A stretch of 6,348 bases of DNA, taken from positions 23,552 through 29,899 of the forward strand of contig DJSG01000082.1 in NCBI GenBank assembly GCA_002440265.1, written 5' to 3'. Position 1 is the first letter of the stretch; each line of letters begins with the position of its first letter. Of the stretch, positions 1 to 4,940 are shown one piece after another. The notes under the pieces were generated by a model. It was not told where the DNA came from and made no database searches. It saw nothing but the letters and a program-made list of their open reading frames with translations. The translations under genes and the position numbers were made by a program. The DNA comes from Bacteroidales bacterium UBA6340 (GTDB lineage: Bacteria > Bacteroidota > Bacteroidia > Bacteroidales > Paludibacteraceae).

Positions 1-34
1 ATCTCATACACTTAACCCGAGAAGGACACGGCAG

Positions 35-69
35 ACAATGCGGAATGCACAATGCGTAGTGCGCAATGG
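35..69. repeat. Degenerate AATGCG short repeats
   Basis: ACAATGCG occurs at 35-42 and again at 49-56, with related AATGC (44-48) and CAATGG (64-69) units between and after. No gene is supported in 1-100. An open frame from 38 on the plus strand has no recognisable protein and runs into the gap coding region antisense. The pattern resembles degenerate intergenic short-unit repeats that I recall from Bacteroidales genomes, but that link is from memory. Confidence 0.4.
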
Positions 70-102
70 TTGTGAGCGGTTATGGATAATGGGGTGTTAC
101 GC

Positions 103-129
103 AACAAAAACAGCAGGAGGACTGCTGTT
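103..129 (-). terminator. Rho-independent terminator of gap
   Basis: Read on the minus strand, AACAGCAG (129-122) and CTGCTGTT (116-109) form a perfect 8-bp stem around the 5-base loop TCCTC. The T-run continues past the stem as TTT, then GTTG. It lies about 65 bases past the gap stop codon, with no other gene between, so it most likely ends the gap transcript. The loop is also complementary to GAGGA just upstream (see findings). Confidence 0.8.
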
Positions 130-192
130 AGGCAATCCTCCCGCTTCCACGTTTTATGAAAAACAAAATTATTATGAAATCGGCCTTTATAA

Positions 193-1203
193 TCAGCCGT
201 TTACTTTTGCCATGTGGGCAATGAGTTCGAGCACCTTGTTGGAGTAGCCAATCTCGTTGTCGTACCAGCTGACAACCTTTACGAAGGTGTCGGTGAGGTA
301 AACACCTGCGTTAGCGTCGAAGATAGAGGTGAGTGTGCAACCGAGGAAGTCGCTGGACACCACTGCATCCTCGGTGTAGCCGAGTACGCCTTTGAGTTCG
401 CCCTCGCTTGCCTCTTTCATAGCAGCGCAGATAGCAGCCTTGGTGGCAGGTTTAGCCAAGTTAACGGTCAGGTCAACCACGCTGACATCCAAGGTAGGAA
501 CACGCATAGAGATACCGGTGAGTTTGCCGTTGAGTTCGGGGATAACTTTGCCTACAGCCTTAGCAGCACCCGTAGTGGAAGGAATGATGTTGCCCGAAGC
601 AGCACGGCCACCACGCCAGTCTTTCATCGAAGGACCGTCAACGGTCTTTTGTGTAGCGGTGGTAGAGTGAACGGTGGTCATAAGACCATTGACGATACCG
701 AACTTGTCGTTGAGCACCTTTGCGATAGGAGCCAAGCAGTTGGTGGTGCAAGAAGCGTTGGATACAAATTGGGTACCCTTAACGTACTTGTCGAAGTTAA
801 CGCCACAAACGAACATAGGTGTGTCGTCCTTGGAAGGAGCGGACATAACTACGTATTTGGCACCGGCGTTGATGTGAGCCTGTGCTTTCTCTTTGGTGAG
901 GAAGAGACCGGTGGACTCAACCACGTACTCGGCACCTACCTCGTTCCAAGCGAGTTCGTTAGGGTCTTTGCAAGCGGTAACGCGGATAGCCTTGCCGTTT
1001 ACAATCAGTTTGCTGTTCTCGACATCCGCCTCGATGGTGCCGTCGAAAGCACCGTGCATGGTGTCGTACTTCAGCATATAAGCCAGATAATCAACAGGAC
1101 AAAGGTCGTTGATACCAACGATTTCAATGTCATTACGTTTTTGAGCAGCACGGAAAACAAAACGTCCGATACGGCCGAAGCCGTTAATACCTACTTTTGT
1201 CAT
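193..1203 (-). CDS. gap: Glyceraldehyde-3-phosphate dehydrogenase, type I (NAD-type)
   Basis: This cytoplasmic glycolytic enzyme oxidises glyceraldehyde 3-phosphate to 1,3-bisphosphoglycerate with NAD+ and phosphate. The 336 residues match the usual family length. The N-terminal Rossmann fold shows GINGFGRIGR at residues 5-14, and Asp33 (in IND) is the adenosine-ribose binding acid expected for NAD rather than NADP preference. The active site is SNASCTTNC at 148-156 with catalytic Cys152, paired with His179 in TTVHS. DGPSMKDWRGGRAA (189-202) and SWYDNEIGYS (312-321) are further family signatures. Pro191 also fits the NAD-specific glycolytic form. The ATG at 1203 gives the standard N terminus MTKVGINGFG. 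It is monocistronic as far as can be seen, with a promoter about 50 bases upstream and a strong terminator downstream. The sequence has no oddities and appears intact. Confidence 0.98.
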   Translation of the reverse strand: MTKVGINGFGRIGRFVFRAAQKRNDIEIVGINDLCPVDYLAYMLKYDTMHGAFDGTIEADVENSKLIVNGKAIRVTACKDPNELAWNEVGAEYVVESTGLFLTKEKAQAHINAGAKYVVMSAPSKDDTPMFVCGVNFDKYVKGTQFVSNASCTTNCLAPIAKVLNDKFGIVNGLMTTVHSTTATQKTVDGPSMKDWRGGRAASGNIIPSTTGAAKAVGKVIPELNGKLTGISMRVPTLDVSVVDLTVNLAKPATKAAICAAMKEASEGELKGVLGYTEDAVVSSDFLGCTLTSIFDANAGVYLTDTFVKVVSWYDNEIGYSNKVLELIAHMAKVNG

Positions 1204-1252
1204 AATCGTTATAATTTAATGAGTTAAATATCTTCTTTCTTGTTTGCGACTG

Positions 1253-1283
1253 CAAAATTACACAAAATCCCATAAACACGAAA
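1253..1283 (-). promoter_or_regulatory. Bacteroidota-type promoter of gap
   Basis: On the minus strand, TTTC (1283-1280), a 19-base spacer and TAATTTTG (1260-1253) match the Bacteroidota consensus TTTG-N19-21-TAnnTTTG. The only mismatch is the last base of the -33 element. Transcription would begin about 1247, leaving an AT-rich leader of roughly 45 bases before the gap ATG. The consensus is established for Bacteroides; its use here is inferred. Confidence 0.6.
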
Positions 1284-1349
1284 ATAAATTTTCCATTTGC
1301 TATGTAGGTTTTGCATTTTTATGTTGTGCAGCATATTTGGGGCGGGTTA

Positions 1350-1988
1350 TTACTTGCGTCCGAAGTCGGCGGGTATTTCGCCCCACGAGTCGGTGTCCCA
1401 TTTATATATAGGTGTGGTGTAGGTGTTGTCGAGGAGCCATTTTTCGGCGGCGCGGACGGCAAGCAGGAGGTCTTGGTTCTTGGCGTTCCAGTCGAGTTTG
1501 GTCTTGCATTGCTTTTGGCGTATCCATGAGATAGCGATTTTGCTGTCGGAATAGAGCACCCACGGGAGGTCGTGCGCCTTGAGGTATGCCAGCCCGAGCA
1601 CAATGGCAAGGAACTCGCCGATGTTGTTGGTGCCGCGCTGATAGGGTCCGCGGTGGAAGACCTGCGTGCCCGTGTCGGCAATCACGCCGCGAAACTCCAG
1701 TACGCCCGGGTTGCCCGAGCAGGCGGCATCCACCGCAAGGGCGGGCAGAATAGGCTGTGTGGCAGCGTGCAAACGAGAGGGCATGGGCTTGGGTTGGGCA
1801 GAGGGGGAGTAAGAGATATGCGCCTCCCAGCCGTCCGAAAGGGCTTGTTCTGCCTCGGCACGCGTGGCAAAGCCTTTGTACTTGGCAGCGGTACCCTTGA
1901 CCTGCGCCTCGCAGGCGTGCCACGAGTCGTAGATGCCGGGGGTGCGCCCCTGCCAAACAACGTAAAACTTGGTTTTTTGTTTTGCCAT
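1350..1988 (-). CDS. Ribonuclease HI with N-terminal viroplasmin (Cauli_VI) domain
   Basis: It should cleave RNA in RNA-DNA hybrids such as R-loops and replication primers. It has 212 residues in two parts. Residues 5-57 (KFYVVWQGRTPGIYDSW, then KGFATRAEAEQAL) form a viroplasmin-type hybrid-binding domain like the one at the N terminus of eukaryotic RNase H1. After a proline-rich linker (about 60-80) comes the RNase H fold. Its four catalytic acids are visible: Asp87 in VDAACSGNPG, Glu125 in NNIGEFLAIV, Asp148 in YSDSK and Asp208 in IPADFGRK. The frame ends shortly after the last acid, as is usual in this subfamily. The ATG at 1988 gives the standard N terminus. No minus-strand promoter is visible between it and tRNA-Arg 53 bases upstream, so read-through from the tRNA is likely. 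A plus-strand promoter overlaps its first codons. The rnhA label is avoided because this subfamily differs from E. coli RnhA. Confidence 0.93.
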   Translation of the reverse strand: MAKQKTKFYVVWQGRTPGIYDSWHACEAQVKGTAAKYKGFATRAEAEQALSDGWEAHISYSPSAQPKPMPSRLHAATQPILPALAVDAACSGNPGVLEFRGVIADTGTQVFHRGPYQRGTNNIGEFLAIVLGLAYLKAHDLPWVLYSDSKIAISWIRQKQCKTKLDWNAKNQDLLLAVRAAEKWLLDNTYTTPIYKWDTDSWGEIPADFGRK

Positions 1989-2011
1989 GTGTGGAAAAAA
2001 CAGTAACTTTG
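1981..2011 (+). promoter_or_regulatory. Plus-strand promoter overlapping the rnh start codon
   Basis: TTTG (1981-1984), exactly 19 bases, then TAACTTTG (2004-2011) match the Bacteroidota consensus in every fixed position. The expected start, near 2016-2019, lies ahead of the antisense strand of tRNA-Arg and about 195 bases ahead of the DUF2461 start codon. It could be the main DUF2461 promoter or make an antisense RNA to the tRNA. The -33 element falls within rnh codons 2-3. Confidence 0.6.
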
Positions 2012-2041
2012 CGCCTTGCGAGTCGTGTGGTCGTGCCGTCG

Positions 2042-2116
2042 TGGTAGTTCCACCGAGAATCGAACTCGGATCTAAGGTTTAGGAAACCCGTATTCTATCC
2101 ATTGAACTATGGAACC
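2042..2116 (-). tRNA. tRNA-Arg, anticodon CCU, CCA encoded
   Basis: It reads AGG arginine codons. The 75-base cloverleaf runs from 2116 down to 2042. The acceptor stem is GGTTCCA/TGGAACT, with a G1-U72 wobble. The D arm is GTTC...GAAT and the T arm is CCGAG-TTCGATT-CTCGG. The anticodon loop TTCCTAA carries CCT at 2083-2081, and discriminator A73 (2045) is followed by an encoded CCA (2044-2042). The anticodon stem CGGGT/ACCTT is unusual because it has C27 opposite U43 and a G28-U42 wobble, leaving only three Watson-Crick pairs. A promoter lies about 70 bases upstream, and rnh follows 53 bases downstream with no terminator that I can see. Confidence 0.95.
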
Positions 2117-2140
2117 ATCGCAAATATCGCCCTTATCTGC

Positions 2141-2153
2141 GGCGGAAACCGCC
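2141..2153 (-). other. Small GC hairpin in the tRNA-Arg leader
   Basis: GGCGG-AAA-CCGCC is a perfect 5-bp stem with a 3-base loop. It lies between the proposed tRNA promoter and the mature tRNA 5' end, in DNA that would be transcribed as pre-tRNA leader. It has no T-run on either strand, so it is not an obvious terminator. A role in 5' processing is possible but unproven. Confidence 0.35.
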
Positions 2154-2178
2154 TTTACACAGAGGGCAAACGAGCCAC

Positions 2179-2209
2179 ATTGCGACCGCAAAGGTACAAC
2201 ATTTATTTG
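2179..2209 (+). promoter_or_regulatory. Second, weaker plus-strand promoter candidate for DUF2461
   Basis: ATTG (2179-2182), 19 bases, then TTTATTTG (2202-2209) match the Bacteroidota consensus with one mismatch in each element. The element ends only 4 bases before the ATG at 2214, so a transcript from it would have almost no leader. It overlaps the opposing tRNA promoter. This candidate is weaker than the one at 1981-2011. Confidence 0.3.
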
Positions 2210-2219
2210 AGATATGAAA
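2189..2219 (-). promoter_or_regulatory. Promoter of tRNA-Arg (and probably rnh)
   Basis: On the minus strand, TTTC (2219-2216), 19 bases, then TACCTTTG (2196-2189) match the Bacteroidota consensus apart from one base in the -33 element. This is the same arrangement as the gap promoter. The start would be near 2183, giving a pre-tRNA leader of about 65 bases. The -33 half lies on the first two codons of the opposite-strand DUF2461 gene. Confidence 0.6.
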
Positions 2220-2903
2220 GAGATACTTGATTTTCTTGGTGAGTTGGCGTGCAACAACAACCGCGAATGGTTTGAGGCACACAAGGACACGTACACCCGT
2301 TGCCGCAAGCAATTCGAGGTGTTCAGTGCGGAGTTCATCCGCCGTCTGAGCGAGATAGACCCGACAATAGCAGGTTTGCAGCCTAAGGATTGCATCTGGA
2401 GAATATACCGTGATGTGCGTTTCTCGCCGGACAAACGCCCATACAAAGAGTGGTTTGGTGTGTTCCCTGCTGCCAAAGGGGGCAAGAAGAGCGACCGCGG
2501 GGGCTATTATGTGCACCTGCAGCCCGGGCATTGCGTGTTTTCAGGTGGTATCTGGTGCCCGAACAAGGACTTGCTACACGCGCTGCGCTCTGAGATATTG
2601 GCGAACTATGACGAGGTGGAGGACATATTTGCCAACCCGCAGACCAACAAGTACTTCCGCGATTTCGATACCGATGAGATGCTGAAGAAAGTGCCGCAGG
2701 GTTTCCCTGCCGACTTTGTGCATGCCGATTGGCTGAAGCGCAAGGCGTACACGTTCACCACCCCTCTGACAGATGCCGAGGTGTGCAGTCCGCACTTCAT
2801 GGACGAACTGATGGAGATTGGTGCCGCCGCCAAGCCGATAAACGACTTCCTCAACTACACATTTGAGGAGTATGGGGAGTTTCCCGACCGCAATGCGCGG
2901 TAG
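2214..2903 (+). CDS. DUF2461 (TIGR02453) family protein, function unknown
   Basis: This 229-residue protein matches the conserved bacterial DUF2461 family in length and in its signatures. These are an N-terminal NNNREWFEAHK (14-24), the core RIYRDVRFSPDKRPYK (63-78), then GGYYVHLQPG (96-105) and GGIW (111-114). No signal peptide or membrane segment is visible, so it is probably cytoplasmic. The biochemical role of the family is not known to me, and its genomic partners vary. The start MKEILDFLGELACNNNREWF is the usual family N terminus. It is the only plus-strand gene in the window and has two candidate promoters, at 1981-2011 and 2179-2209. Its stop codon is 5 bases from the stop of the convergent rfbD, leaving no room for a separate terminator. 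Confidence 0.93.
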   Translation: MKEILDFLGELACNNNREWFEAHKDTYTRCRKQFEVFSAEFIRRLSEIDPTIAGLQPKDCIWRIYRDVRFSPDKRPYKEWFGVFPAAKGGKKSDRGGYYVHLQPGHCVFSGGIWCPNKDLLHALRSEILANYDEVEDIFANPQTNKYFRDFDTDEMLKKVPQGFPADFVHADWLKRKAYTFTTPLTDAEVCSPHFMDELMEIGAAAKPINDFLNYTFEEYGEFPDRNAR

Positions 2904-2908
2904 AAAGG

Positions 2909-3784
2909 CTACTTCAAGAGCAGTTGCAAGCAGCGGTGAAGTCCGTCGGTCCAGTAGGGAATGGTGATGCCGAAGGTCTGCTTGATTTTGGTTTTGTCCA
3001 AGACACTGTAGTGCGGGCGGGGCGTTTGGTATTGGTATTCGCTCGACAAGATGGGGCGCAAGTTGCAGGTTTTCACCTTGTTTGCCGCGTCGGCGGGCAG
3101 CAAAGGTGCGGCTTGGGCGAAGATTTCGTGGGTGAAATCATACCACGAGCATACGCCTTCGTTGGTGAAATGATAGATGCCTGCGTGCCATTCGGGTGCG
3201 TTGATGGCGGCATAGATAGCCGTGGCGAGGTCGGCAGCATAGGTGGGGGTGCCCACTTGGTCGAAGACCACTCCGAGATTGTCGCGCTCTTGTCCGAGGC
3301 GGAGCATGGTCTTCACAAAGTTGTTCCCGTAAGCGGAATACAGCCATGCTGTGCGAATGATAATCGCCTGTGGATTAGCGGCTTGCAATAGTTGTTCGCC
3401 TTCCAACTTCGTGCGTCCATAAGCCGTGCGCGGGGCTACGGGGTCGTCCTCACGGCAGGGGATACAGCCTTCGCCGGAGAAGACATAGTCGGTGCTGATG
3501 TGTATGATACGGGTGCCCGCAAGTGCCAGGTTCTCAACGGCTTGCGCGTTGATGAGTCGGGCAGTGGGTTCGTCCGCCTCCGCACGGTCCACGTTGGTGT
3601 AGGCGGCACAGTTGACGATGAGGTCGATGGCGTGCTCGCGGACGAAAGCCAATACCGCTTCGCGGCGGGTGATGTCCAACTCCGCCACGTCGGTAAAGAA
3701 ATAGGTATGCTGCTTGTGCTCAACGGATTGCACACGCATTTCGGTGCCTAATTGTCCGTTGCAACCGGTGATGAGGATATTCAT
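2909..3784 (-). CDS. rfbD: dTDP-4-dehydrorhamnose reductase
   Basis: It catalyses the last step of dTDP-L-rhamnose synthesis, the NAD(P)H-dependent reduction of dTDP-4-dehydro-L-rhamnose. The product feeds O-antigen, capsule or other surface glycans. The 291 residues are the usual length for this extended short-chain dehydrogenase. The N terminus MNILITGCNGQLG holds the cofactor-binding GxxGxxG (7-13). NCAAYTNVDRAE (58-69) and the catalytic set Thr98 (in ISTDYVFSG), Tyr122 and Lys126 (in AYGRTK) are present. RTAWLYS (144-150), DQVGTPTYAADLA (175-187) and the C-terminal RPHYSVLDKTK (256-266) are RmlD signatures. It lies downstream of rfbC after a 186-base repeat-rich spacer with no convincing internal promoter, so the two are probably co-transcribed. 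It is intact, with no oddity beyond the 5-base gap to the convergent DUF2461 gene. Confidence 0.96.
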   Translation of the reverse strand: MNILITGCNGQLGTEMRVQSVEHKQHTYFFTDVAELDITRREAVLAFVREHAIDLIVNCAAYTNVDRAEADEPTARLINAQAVENLALAGTRIIHISTDYVFSGEGCIPCREDDPVAPRTAYGRTKLEGEQLLQAANPQAIIIRTAWLYSAYGNNFVKTMLRLGQERDNLGVVFDQVGTPTYAADLATAIYAAINAPEWHAGIYHFTNEGVCSWYDFTHEIFAQAAPLLPADAANKVKTCNLRPILSSEYQYQTPRPHYSVLDKTKIKQTFGITIPYWTDGLHRCLQLLLK

Positions 3785-3788
3785 AGGT

Positions 3789-3820
3789 AATTATGAATGA
3801 TGAATTATGAATGATGAATT
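3789..3820. repeat. 14-bp tandem repeat upstream of rfbD
   Basis: AATTATGAATGATG occurs twice in perfect tandem (3789-3802 and 3803-3816), followed by a partial third AATT. It begins 5 bases upstream of the rfbD ATG, so it forms the translation initiation region of rfbD in an rfbC-rfbD transcript. A change in copy number would alter that leader. Confidence 0.8.
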
Positions 3821-3884
3821 GCTACTATATATTTCGGCGAAATCCTCGTATGCTCGCGGCATGGTCGGCTATCGTTGCCGTCTC

Positions 3885-3940
3885 GTTGCCGTAATTGACT
3901 CGAGGTTAACCCGAAGTTGCCCCGTAATTGACTCGAGGTT
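3885..3940. repeat. 18-bp direct repeat, 33-base period, between rfbC and rfbD
   Basis: CGTAATTGACTCGAGGTT is present at 3890-3907 and identically at 3923-3940. Each copy is preceded by GTTGCC (3885-3890 and 3916-3921), so the repeated unit is close to the full 33-base period. An 8-bp palindrome, GGTTAACC (3904-3911), straddles the end of the first copy. A further CGTTGCCG lies just upstream (3873-3880). No coding frame or terminator was recognised here. Confidence 0.85.
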
Positions 3941-3970
3941 GAGCCGGCAAAGACAGCACCGGTTTCCGAT

Positions 3971-4519
3971 TTAGAAGGGGTTGTCCAAGTCGCGGAGCAG
4001 CGGGTGCTTTTGGTCTTTCTCGCTGAGGATGCGTTTGTCCTCGGGCACTTGCCAGTCGATAGCCAGGTCGGGGTCGGACAAGAGCAAGCCGCCGTCCGCC
4101 TCGGGGTGGTAGAGATTGTCGCACTTGTACGTGAATACCGCCACTTCGCTCAGCACGGAGAAGCCGTGTGCAAAGCCGCGTGGGATGTAGAACTGACGGT
4201 GGCTCTCCGCGTCCAGTTCCACGGCGTACCACTGCCCGAAAGTGGGGCTGCCCTTGCGCAAATCGACTGCCACGTCCAGCACACGCCCGACAGCACAACT
4301 GACCAACTTCGCCTGTGTGTAGGGCGGTCGCTGGAAGTGCAAGCCGCGTACCACACCATACGAGGAACAGGACTGGTTGTCCTGCACGAAAGCGGCATCC
4401 ACGCCTGCGGCGCGATACCGCTCCTCGTTGTACGTTTCTACGAAATAGCCGCGTGCGTCGCGGAAGACCTTCGGTTCGATGACCAAAAGCCCGTTGATGG
4501 GGGTTGTTTTTACATCCAT
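3971..4519 (-). CDS. rfbC: dTDP-4-dehydrorhamnose 3,5-epimerase
   Basis: It epimerises dTDP-4-dehydro-6-deoxyglucose at C3 and C5, the third step of dTDP-L-rhamnose synthesis, and its product goes to RfbD, encoded next. The 182-residue cupin shows RDARGYFVETY (20-30), RGLHFQRPPYTQAKL (58-72), VAVDLRKGSPTFGQW (83-97) and IPRGFAHGF (112-120). YKCDNLYHPEADGG (131-144) and ILSEKD (164-169) follow. By family alignment His61 and Asp169 form the catalytic dyad and Tyr131 is the opposing acid. The start is the ATG at 4519 (MDVKTTPING). An upstream in-frame TTG at 4546 would lie inside the promoter -7 element. The usual partners rfbA and rfbB are absent from the window. Confidence 0.96.
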   Translation of the reverse strand: MDVKTTPINGLLVIEPKVFRDARGYFVETYNEERYRAAGVDAAFVQDNQSCSSYGVVRGLHFQRPPYTQAKLVSCAVGRVLDVAVDLRKGSPTFGQWYAVELDAESHRQFYIPRGFAHGFSVLSEVAVFTYKCDNLYHPEADGGLLLSDPDLAIDWQVPEDKRILSEKDQKHPLLRDLDNPF

Positions 4520-4543
4520 AATGGCTTTTTCTTTATTGCGGCA

Positions 4544-4575
4544 CAAAGGTACGCTTTTTTTCTAATATGTGCAAA
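4544..4575 (-). promoter_or_regulatory. Strong promoter of rfbC-rfbD
   Basis: On the minus strand, TTTG (4575-4572), exactly 20 bases, then TACCTTTG (4551-4544) fit the Bacteroidota consensus TTTG-N19-21-TAnnTTTG at every fixed position. The spacer contains an A-run. The start would fall near 4538, about 20 bases before the rfbC ATG. This makes the TTG at 4546 unusable as a start codon in this transcript. Confidence 0.75.
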
Positions 4576-4676
4576 TTTGTATGTGCAGAAACATTACGAA
4601 GTGTTGATATTTGCTTATTTTTATCAATGAATAAGGTGCATGGATGGAGCACGAGAACGGCAGAAAAAGGAAAGTG

Positions 4677-4693
4677 TCAGAGTTCGACTCTGA
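4677..4693 (-). other. Hairpin enclosing the aroQ stop codon (possible weak terminator)
   Basis: TCAGAGT-TCG-ACTCTGA is a perfect 7-bp inverted repeat with a 3-base loop. On the minus strand, its 3' arm ends with the TGA stop of the chorismate mutase gene, and the first pyrimidine-rich run follows only after CAC (TTTCC, then TTTTT). This spacing and the low GC content make it a weaker terminator than the one after gap. Confidence 0.45.
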
Positions 4694-4940
4694 TGCTTTC
4701 TTTGTGGAGGGCCTCGAAGACGGTGCGGATGAGGTCCTCGCTCAAGCCCCGAGAGGTGCCTAATTCCAAGTAGTGGTTCAGCACTTCCTGGTAGCGTTGG
4801 GCTTGGATGATGGGCTCATCGTGCTCGCGTTTCCATTGTCCAATCTCGCGGGCAATGCCCACACGCTGACTGATGAGCAGCAACAACTGCTCGTCCACAG
4901 CGTCAATTTCTTTCCGTAGTTCTGTCAGGTCTTTGGTCAT
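4677..4940 (-). CDS. Stand-alone AroQ-type chorismate mutase
   Basis: It should convert chorismate to prephenate, the branch point to phenylalanine and tyrosine, in the cytoplasm. The 87 residues are the size of one all-helical AroQ unit. Compared with the E. coli P-protein mutase domain, it keeps Arg9 (Arg11 there), Arg26 (Arg28), Lys37 (Lys39), Arg49 (Arg51) and Ser82 (Ser84). Glu86 stands at the Gln88 position, as in the yeast enzyme. It differs at two ligand positions: Gln46 for Asp48 and Tyr50 for Glu52, within PIIQAQRYQEVL. The helix-3 end EALHKESIRVEL is typical of the family. No DAHP synthase, prephenate dehydratase or dehydrogenase domain is fused or adjacent. Neither a clear promoter nor a leader peptide is visible in the 409 bases upstream. 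A weak -7-like AACCTTTG sits at 5022-5015. Confidence 0.9.
   Translation of the reverse strand: MTKDLTELRKEIDAVDEQLLLLISQRVGIAREIGQWKREHDEPIIQAQRYQEVLNHYLELGTSRGLSEDLIRTVFEALHKESIRVEL

Noticed and set aside
214..1227. 337-codon plus-strand open frame covering gap
   Set aside because: It is the antisense shadow of gap. The minus-strand product is an unmistakable GAPDH, and the plus-strand translation matches no family.
2121..2128. Minus-strand GATATTTG as a -7 element directly before the tRNA
   Set aside because: It would start transcription within about 5 bases of the mature tRNA end and has no -33 element at the right distance. The 2189-2219 promoter is a better fit.
3785..3970. CRISPR-like array in the rfbC-rfbD spacer
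   Set aside because: There are only two 18-bp copies with a 15-base gap that itself shares sequence with the unit flank. There are no spacers of uniform length and no cas genes.
4604..4627. TTGATA...TATCAA inverted repeat upstream of rfbC
   Set aside because: The stem is only 6 bp, AT-rich, with a 12-base loop and no T-run in the right place. It is likely chance in AT-rich DNA.
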